From Capsicum annuum (Eukaryota; Streptophyta; Magnoliopsida; Solanales; Solanaceae): a DNA stretch of 64,000 nucleotides. The stretch lies in NCBI RefSeq assembly GCF_002878395.1, contig NC_061115.1:210501441-210565440 (forward strand), given 5' to 3'. The position numbers and the translations under genes are program-made. Below the pieces are notes generated by a model. The model had not been told where the DNA came from and searched no databases. It worked only from the letters and a program-made list of their open reading frames with translations. Of the stretch, positions 57,829 to 64,000 are shown piece after piece; within the stretch, counting starts at the first letter, position 1, and each line of letters begins with the position of its first letter.

Positions 57829-59400
57829 CACTATTATATTCCATTCTTGGTGAATGAAAAGTTTAGTAATGCAAACGTGCACTTGATTGTGATTGTATCA
57901 CAACTCACCTCCGAATGAGGCAGAATAACTGAAAAGAGTTATTTTAAAATCTACTTATGAAGTAGTAAATTCAATAATTTATTCATGTAACAGTAAATTT
58001 GAAATTTACTAAAAGGTACATGTCATGGTAAACTTGGAGTTTGCCAGAATAAAAGTTCATAAATTGACATGAATGATTGCGACATCCCAAAGATGTGCAT
58101 ACTGAGTATTGAACATATATTGATGAAAAAAATCTTCATTACTTTTAATGTTACTTGTTCTCATGGTAAGTTGGTTGGACCAACTAATTTTGGGATTGGA
58201 TCCCTTAAAATCTGAAAAAGTATAAAAGGTGAATAAGGGCCGGTTCACCTATCATGTGATATGTTAAAAAGATGTATCAATAAGATGATCACATATGCAT
58301 TCATTTTCAACCCGCATTTGATATTCATAAAAGATGCTTGCTCAATAACATTGAGTTAAAAGCATAACTTTCAGATTATGTAATCAAGACAATTCATCTT
58401 GATGATGATGGTTTGACGTTGAATGCCTTCGATAAATAGTTGAACTATTGTTAATGAAATTAAAGTTTCGTGTGTTGGTTTGAAATATTATATACAAAAG
58501 TACTTGTATTCATTAAACCAATAAATTATGATTAATTTCCCCTCAAAGTTGGTTCTGAGTCAGGAACCACACGTTGTCCATCTAATAATTTTGGTGTGTG
58601 GTATACAATTAATAAAAATACCATAATGCACAAAGATGAAATCCTCAAATAAGATAGAGGATGTATGTTAGTTTTGCTAACATAAGGGGGAGATTATAAG
58701 CAGCTATGAAATATATTAGGAATTATCATCAGATCCTCATTCATAAGATAATTCAAGTTAAATGCCGAAAACATCTCATATTTAAGTTGTAAGTGCTCCT
58801 ATTTTGTGTCCCTAAGAACAAAACCTACGCATGCGTGAAGCGTGTTAGATCAATCTATTCCAAATGAAATAATCCTTGAAAAGGATAAGGAGCAAATGAT
58901 CATAATAAGAAGGTAATGTGCTCTTGAATAGCCTAGGGCATAACACTTCATGAAACCTTATAAGAGGTTCAGGTATGTGAAATATTAAAGTGATGAAATC
59001 TCAAAATGTAATGTCACACTGTGAACCGATACGAAATGATATACCATCAATATCTTTGATACAATATTAACGCAATATTGTAAAAGATTACGAGGATCTG
59101 AATTCAACGTTAATTTAAGCATGCTGACGTAGAAATATTTATCAAGTTACGTGAAGGAATGCATCTTGGTAAGTATAAAACTTATTTGATTTGCAGTTCA
59201 AACACGTGAAGATGTCGCATATGAAATGTTGAACATTGTCACTAGACAAAATCATATGAAAACTTTTTAAGTATTGAAAATGTTTGAAGCATATAAAAGT
59301 TTTGGAAAACTTATTTATAATCCTTATATTGTATAAGCTTATAACTTGAAAATTATTGGAACTCTTGGAGAGTTTTCAAAAGCAATAGTTTATTTGCTGA
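57829..59400 (+). pseudogene. copia-3 interior: integrase remains
   Basis: Weak but ordered landmarks remain: GGGCCGGTTCACCTATCATG near 58237 (the CGPIH start of the integrase core), AATCAAGACAATTCATCTTG followed by ATGATGATGG near 58382-58412 (the IKTIRLDNAGE region), and GTTGTCCATCTAATAATTTT near 58574 (the VHLRIFGC region). No frame exceeds about 65 codons. Confidence 0.6.
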
Positions 59401-59401
59401 A

Positions 59402-60115
59402 ATGAGAAATATACCAAATCCGAATGATTATGAAGTACCATATCATAGTGCAAGTGGTGCACTAATGTATCTAGCAAATGCTACAAGTCCTAATATAGTT
59501 TTTTCAGTCAATTTGTTAGCAAGGTATATTTCTGCTCCTACTAGGAGACATCAAAATAAGATAAAAGACATGAACTTATTTTATTCTAAAATTTGCAGTC
59601 CCAATTTTATTGGTCATTCTGATGCTGGGTACTTATTTGACTCACATAAAGTTCGGTCTCAAACAGGCTATGTGGTCATACGTGGTGGTACTACCATATC
59701 TTGGAGATATACAAAGCAGTCTATCGTAGCCATTTCATCGAATCATGTTGAGATAATAACTATTCATAAAGCGAATCGAGAATGTGTGTGGTTGAGGTCC
59801 ATAATACATCTCATTCGAGAAAAATATGGTTTGAAATGTGACAATGTACCTACAATTTTATACAGAGAAATACATCATGCATAACACATCTTAATGGAGA
59901 ATTCATAAAAAGAGATAGAACGAAGCACACTTCATCAAAGCTTTTCTACATACATGATCAACAAAAGAATGGTGTTATTAACGCGCAACAGATTCGTTCA
60001 AGTGACAATGTGGCTGGTTTATTCACCAAGTTTCCTCCAATTGCAACTTTGAAGAAGATGGTACACAAGATCGGGATGCAAAGGTTCAAGGATGTTCTCG
60101 TTAGGGGGAGTTAAT
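59402..60115 (+). pseudogene. copia-3 RNase H and polyprotein end, broken
   Basis: The frame 59402-59884 reads RNIPNPNDYEVPYHSASGAL, LMYLANATSPNIVFSVNLLA and HSDAGY, then RSQTGYVVIRGGTTISWRYT, the end of reverse transcriptase linked to RNase H. It stops at 59882. Matching remains continue in another frame to near 60113 (DNVAGLFTKFPP, KKMVHKIGMQRF). The copy lacks most of the polymerase. Confidence 0.82.
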
Positions 60116-60299
60116 ATGCATTGCACTCTTTTTTCCTTACGAGGTTTTGCCCCACTAAGTTTTTCTTGTAAAGTTTTTAATGAGGCAGCTTATATGCGTA
60201 TTGTTAGGGATGTGTACCCTTTTTCCTTTACTAAATTTTTTTTATTGGATTTTTTCTAGTAAGGTTTTAACGAGATACATTATCTATCAATTAGACATT

Positions 60300-60310
60300 T
60301 AAGGGGAGAG
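60300..60310 (+). other. polypurine tract of copia-3
   Basis: TAAGGGGAGAG lies directly before the 3' LTR. Confidence 0.75.
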
Positions 60311-60590
60311 TATTATAAATATATTTACATTATAATGAATATCTATCAAGAATATAGATAGGATCTATCAAGATCTAATAAGATATATTAAGATCTAGTT
60401 AATATCTATCATCAGGATTTGAAGTATCTGTCTTTTAGTTGGAAACTAGAAGTACTTTTTCCTATAAATAAAGGCATTTTGTTCATTGTATCTTCAATTT
60501 TATAATCTCTCATCACTCACGAGAAATAAAGAAGTCTTCTCTCTCCTCTCTCTATTTATTCTTGTTATTCTTACTTTATATCTCATGACA
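60311..60590 (+). repeat. 3' LTR of copia-3
   Basis: It begins TATTATAAATATATTTACAT, the terminal TG having become TA, and ends TCTCATGACA. It retains CCTATAAATAAAGGC (about 60460-60475), a likely TATA box, missing from the 5' LTR. Confidence 0.82.
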
Positions 60591-61914
60591 AATTCAAAAT
60601 TGTAAAATTGATTTCAATACCATATGGTGAGCCACCTATCTGGTGGGTCAAATTTTAATATCACCAACTGATCCTCACTTTCACTCAAAATGCATATTTT
60701 CTAAGATTATAATTTTAATACACTCTTCATTTATTTTTATTTGTCATATTTTGCTTCCGAAAATCAAATTATTTGATATATAGAAGTTTAAGATTTTTTA
60801 TTTTTTTTTTTAATTTCACTCTTGTACTTATTTTTGAAAAGTACAAACATCTCAAGATGGCACGGAAATAGAATAAACCTGACATCTAAATTCTAATACA
60901 AAAGTAAACATGGATGGGAGAACCACACTCAATATTCAATGAAGATGGATGATATCTTATGAAATGAATGAGGATAAAATAATCTAACAATTCTTATAAT
61001 TAATACTTTTAATATAAAAAAATCGATTTGCTCTATATACAAGTGTTTTTTTTTTTTCTTGAAAAGTCGACACGCATATGTGATAGGGGACAAAAAGTTT
61101 ATAATTAAGCTGTTCAAAATCATGTGGCATACGACTTGAAAAAACAATTATTAATATCATGTCCCATTTAGAAAAACTGCTTATTAGAAATTATACCTAA
61201 TAGTAATTATAATTAAGTTTTTGGCCTCAATTTTCGACATATTTCATAACTAGTATTAGTCATATTTTTTTTTTACATGTCAAATTATTAATTATGAAAG
61301 AATGTTTGATTATTAAGATATAAATCTCTCATAAAATATTTTTCTTTATGTGCTATAATTGAGATATTTATTGTTTTCAAGAACAATTACTAATAAAAAT
61401 AAAATAAAAAATAACAATTAATTTTATCTTTAAAATTTTAAAATAACAAATATTTTGAGATGAATATTTTTAGTAAGAATAATAAGTATTTAAGAGGAAG
61501 GGAGTACAAAAGCAAAATATACATGTTCCCCAATAATATTTGTTGTTATGCCACCCATTAATAATGTTTTGGCAATCGTTTCATAGATAGTCAAATCTTC
61601 ATCACATGTTTTTATATTTTTTTTCAAATAACAAATGATTTTACATTCAATGTATGCTCTTTCAACTTTAATTTTATTTTATAACTATATAATGTTAAGA
61701 TTCAACAATAATATTAAAAGAAATAGTAAAAAATGTTCAAATTGTTCATGTATATTATGTGATTGTTTTCAATTTTCTCCTCCATTATACTTCTGATCAA
61801 TTCATATCATTAACACTAAATTGTTTTATATTTTGTCCTTCTTGTTATCAAAGTTTCGGTGGGAAAGAAATGGTTTTCACTAATGCCAATTCTTCAAAAT
61901 ATTTGATCAAAATT
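60591..61914. other. AT-rich intergenic DNA
   Basis: No gene. CACTCTTCATTTATTTTTAT near 60719 and AAGAGGAAGGGAGTA near 61491-61505 could be the two ends of a decayed Stowaway-like MITE enlarged by other insertions; the pairing is weak. Short open frames are low complexity. Confidence 0.35.
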
Positions 61915-63935
61915 TTAATAAATGGTAAGAAATTGTTCAATTTCAAATGCTAAAAAAAAAGGTGAGTAGAAAGTCTCACGTAATTTATTAGCTCAGTTTA
62001 AAGATGGTAAGTTGTATTTAGTTATAAAGTTTCAAAAAGTTCACATATAATTGCACAAAAAGAGTCTCAATAATGGCGGTAAAGCGTTGAGATACTTCTT
62101 CAACTGGTATCGTATGTCCGACCTACTCGCCAACTATCAAAGAATTTATGATTTATATAATGCGAAATAAGAGTTGATATCAATGTATCCATCATAACCA
62201 ACTCTCCTAGCTACTTAAAAATGTAATTGCAAGTAATCTTGTTATGATAACCATAGAAGAAATGAAATACAACATGCTATAACAGATTAAGTACAATAAT
62301 AGGGTAAAACAATATTACTAATATGTAATATTATATTCTAAAACACTAGTAAGAGTAAAACAATTAAATTCTTCAAATTAATAATTCAAATTTACTCATT
62401 TTTTGTCTGCGGTATAAAATTAATCACTAATTTGAGCTTCCCCTAAAGGATCAATAGCAATAGCAAGAATTTTTCTCAATATTAGAAAAAATACTAGACC
62501 AAAAGTTTAATTAATAAAGGGTAAGAAATTAATCAATTTCGAACAATACAAAAAAAAAAAAAATGTGCAGAAAATCTTTCTTCTTTTATTACATCAGCTC
62601 AAAAAGGATACTCCCTCCGTTTTATTTTAGTTGGCCCTCTTTCTAAAAATATTTGTTTCAATTTAGTTGTCCCTTTTGATTAAATCAAGAGTATTTTGTT
62701 ATGTTCTTCCAATATTACCCTCAACATTAAATGACTAAACAAAGTATATTTATTCAAATTTATATTTTCAAAGCATAATTAATAAGGTTAATTGGGTAAA
62801 ATAAACCCCTAATAAATATTTTCTTAAGGGGAGTGTCAAGTCAAAAAGGGTCAACTATTTTGAAACGGAGGAAGTAAGTTGTATTGTTGGTAAAGTTTCA
62901 TGAAGTTCACATATAATTGCACAAAAGGAGTCACAGTAATAGCTGCGAAAAGATGAGACACTTCTTCAACCATTACGTATTTCCGACCTACTCTTGATCA
63001 AAATTTAATAATAATAAGAAATTATTCAATTTCAAATACTCGCGTGATTTATTATATCAGTTTGAAAAGAATAAGGTTCATTGCAGCTGATAAAGTTTCA
63101 TAAAGTTCACATATAATTGCATAAAAGGAGTCACAATAAAGGCTGAAAAGCGTTGAGACATTTTTTCAACCGTTATCGCATGTCCGACCTACTCGTCAAC
63201 TACCAAAGAATTCATAATTTATATAATATTGAATAAAAATTGATATCAATGAATCCATAATGACCCAACCCTCCTAGCTACTTAAAAAGTAACTACAAGT
63301 AATTTTAGTAATTTTATTTGTTGTGGTAGCCATAAAAGAAATGGTATATTATTTAACATGCTATAATAGATTAAGTTACTATAACGGGATAAAATAATAT
63401 TATTAATACGTAATATTATATTCTACAACATAAATAACAGAATTAATTAAATTCTTCAAATTAATAATTTAAATTTACTCAATTTTGGCCTATGGTATAA
63501 AATTGTTCCCTAATTTGAGTTTTTGGTAGAGGCCAATAACAATAACAAAAATTTATCTTAGTATTGAAAAAATATTAGTCCAAATGTTTAAAACAAGATA
63601 AGAAATTATTCAATTTCAAATAGTACAAAAAAAAAAGGTGAGCAAAAAGTCTCGCTTGATTTATTACATCAGTTCAAAAAGAATAAATTGCATTGAAGTT
63701 GATAAGATTTCATAAAGTTTACATATAATTGCACAAAAAGAGTCGTAATAATGGTTGTGAGGCGTTGAAACACTTCTTCAACCATTATCGTATGTCCGAC
63801 CTACTCACCAACTATCAAAGAATTCATGATTTCTATAACGCGAAATAAAAATTGATATCAACGCATCCACTGTAAGTTCGTAACCCAAACCTTCTAGCTA
63901 CTAAAAAAGTAATTGCAAGTTATCTTTTTTGTTAG
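61915..63935. repeat. tandem repeat, ~610-bp unit, three to four copies
   Basis: The word CACATATAATTGCA(C/T)AAAA occurs near 62041, 62909, 63107 and 63721. Around it each unit has CTTCTTCAACCATTATCGTA, TGTCCGACCTACTC, CAACTATCAAAGAATTCATG and CTAGCTACTTAAAAA in fixed order. Spacing is 868 bp (602 after removing the nested MITE and its TA duplication), 198 bp (a copy with an internal deletion) and 614 bp. The unit has no coding frame and is not recognised as a known satellite or transposon. Confidence 0.8.
62611..62874. mobile_element. Stowaway-type MITE in the ~610-bp repeat
   Basis: It begins CTCCCTCCGTTTTATTTTAG and ends with the inverted AAACGGAGGAAG; TA flanks both sides (62609-62610 and 62875-62876). 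AT-rich interior, no frame. It is absent from the other copies of the host repeat, so it inserted after the array formed. Confidence 0.85.
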
Positions 63936-64000
63936 GAAAAAGGCATCGTTTAGGCATCGTTTTCACCCCAAACTATACAAGAAAAGTCGAAGTCACACCT
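63936..64000. other. start of another repeat, cut by the window end
   Basis: AGGCATCGTTT occurs twice (about 63940-63962) and is followed by CACCCCAAACTATACAAG, resembling the opening of MITEs with CACCCC(G/A)AACTAT ends such as the one at 38093. The partner end would lie outside the window. Confidence 0.35.

Larger units (their letters stand above)
43639..60590 (+). mobile_element. Ty1/copia retrotransposon copia-3, split by an Athila-like element
   Basis: A 5' LTR (43639-43898) and a similar 3' LTR (60311-60590) enclose about 780 bp of interior, the 13.1-kb Athila-like insertion (44685-57823) and about 2.5 kb more interior. Fragments of integrase and RNase H lie in the right part in copia order. 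No matching target duplication was found (GATTT against AATTC). Without the insertion the element would be about 3.8 kb, shorter than usual, so internal deletions are likely. Confidence 0.82.

Noticed and set aside
60719..61505. Stowaway MITE
   Set aside because: Ends resemble Stowaway termini but the distance (about 790 bp) is too long and the match weak; left as a possibility only.
1..64000. tRNA genes, rRNA genes, CRISPR arrays, phage or bacterial defence systems
   Set aside because: No cloverleaf-like gene, rRNA signature, spaced short repeat array or bacterial operon was seen; tRNA-like words belong to SINE fragments or primer binding sites.

Overview
The window is plant nuclear DNA, most likely from the nightshade family (Solanaceae: tomato, potato or pepper group). 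The reasons are AT-rich sequence, GT/AG spliced exons, Solanaceae-type SINE tails and MITEs, and one gene closely matching the plant RING-H2 ubiquitin ligase SDIR1. No bacterial, organellar, tRNA, rRNA or CRISPR feature was found. One host gene can be supported; almost everything else is mobile DNA or its remains.

Layout. 1-2900: AT-rich palindromic repeats, a MITE, a degenerate minus-strand retroelement-like stretch, a small copia pol relic and a second MITE that forms part of the upstream region of the host gene. 3003-6403: an apparently intact eight-exon gene for a 275-residue SDIR1-like E3 ubiquitin ligase. 7200-8200: short tandem repeats. 8573-13833: a complete but decayed Ty1/copia element (copia-1) with two LTRs, PBS and a 5-bp target duplication. 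14100-16650: a repeat block present three times, cut by a Stowaway MITE, with SINE tails and a small hAT-like element. 16669-27336: a second Ty1/copia element (copia-2); its 5' LTR carries a SINE-like insert, and a 2.5-kb foreign solo LTR with its own target duplication sits upstream of its gag. 28262-32094: a hAT transposon with terminal inverted repeats, an 8-bp duplication and a nearly complete BED-finger transposase on the minus strand. 32103-43600: non-coding DNA with non-autonomous DNA transposons, including a Mutator-like element with ~100-bp inverted repeats and a ~1.57-kb element with ~200-bp inverted repeats that may carry captured sequence. 43639-60590: a third copia element (copia-3) split by a 13.1-kb Athila-like Ty3 element (44685-57823, minus strand, TAAGG duplication). 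60591-64000: non-coding DNA ending in a ~610-bp tandem repeat interrupted by another Stowaway MITE.

The elements do not work together as a pathway. Their nesting gives an insertion order: copia-3 before the Athila-like element; copia-2 before the solo LTR and the SINE piece; the ~610-bp repeat before its MITE. All retroelement coding regions contain stops or frameshifts, so none looks autonomous.

The most unusual structure is a 92-bp module with an inverted GGTGGTCCGTC / GACGGTCCACC core. It is repeated with the same period in both LTRs of the Athila-like element and in two internal non-coding tracts of that element. The same element also has an extra reading frame between integrase and its 3' LTR. 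No clear new host system was found beyond these.
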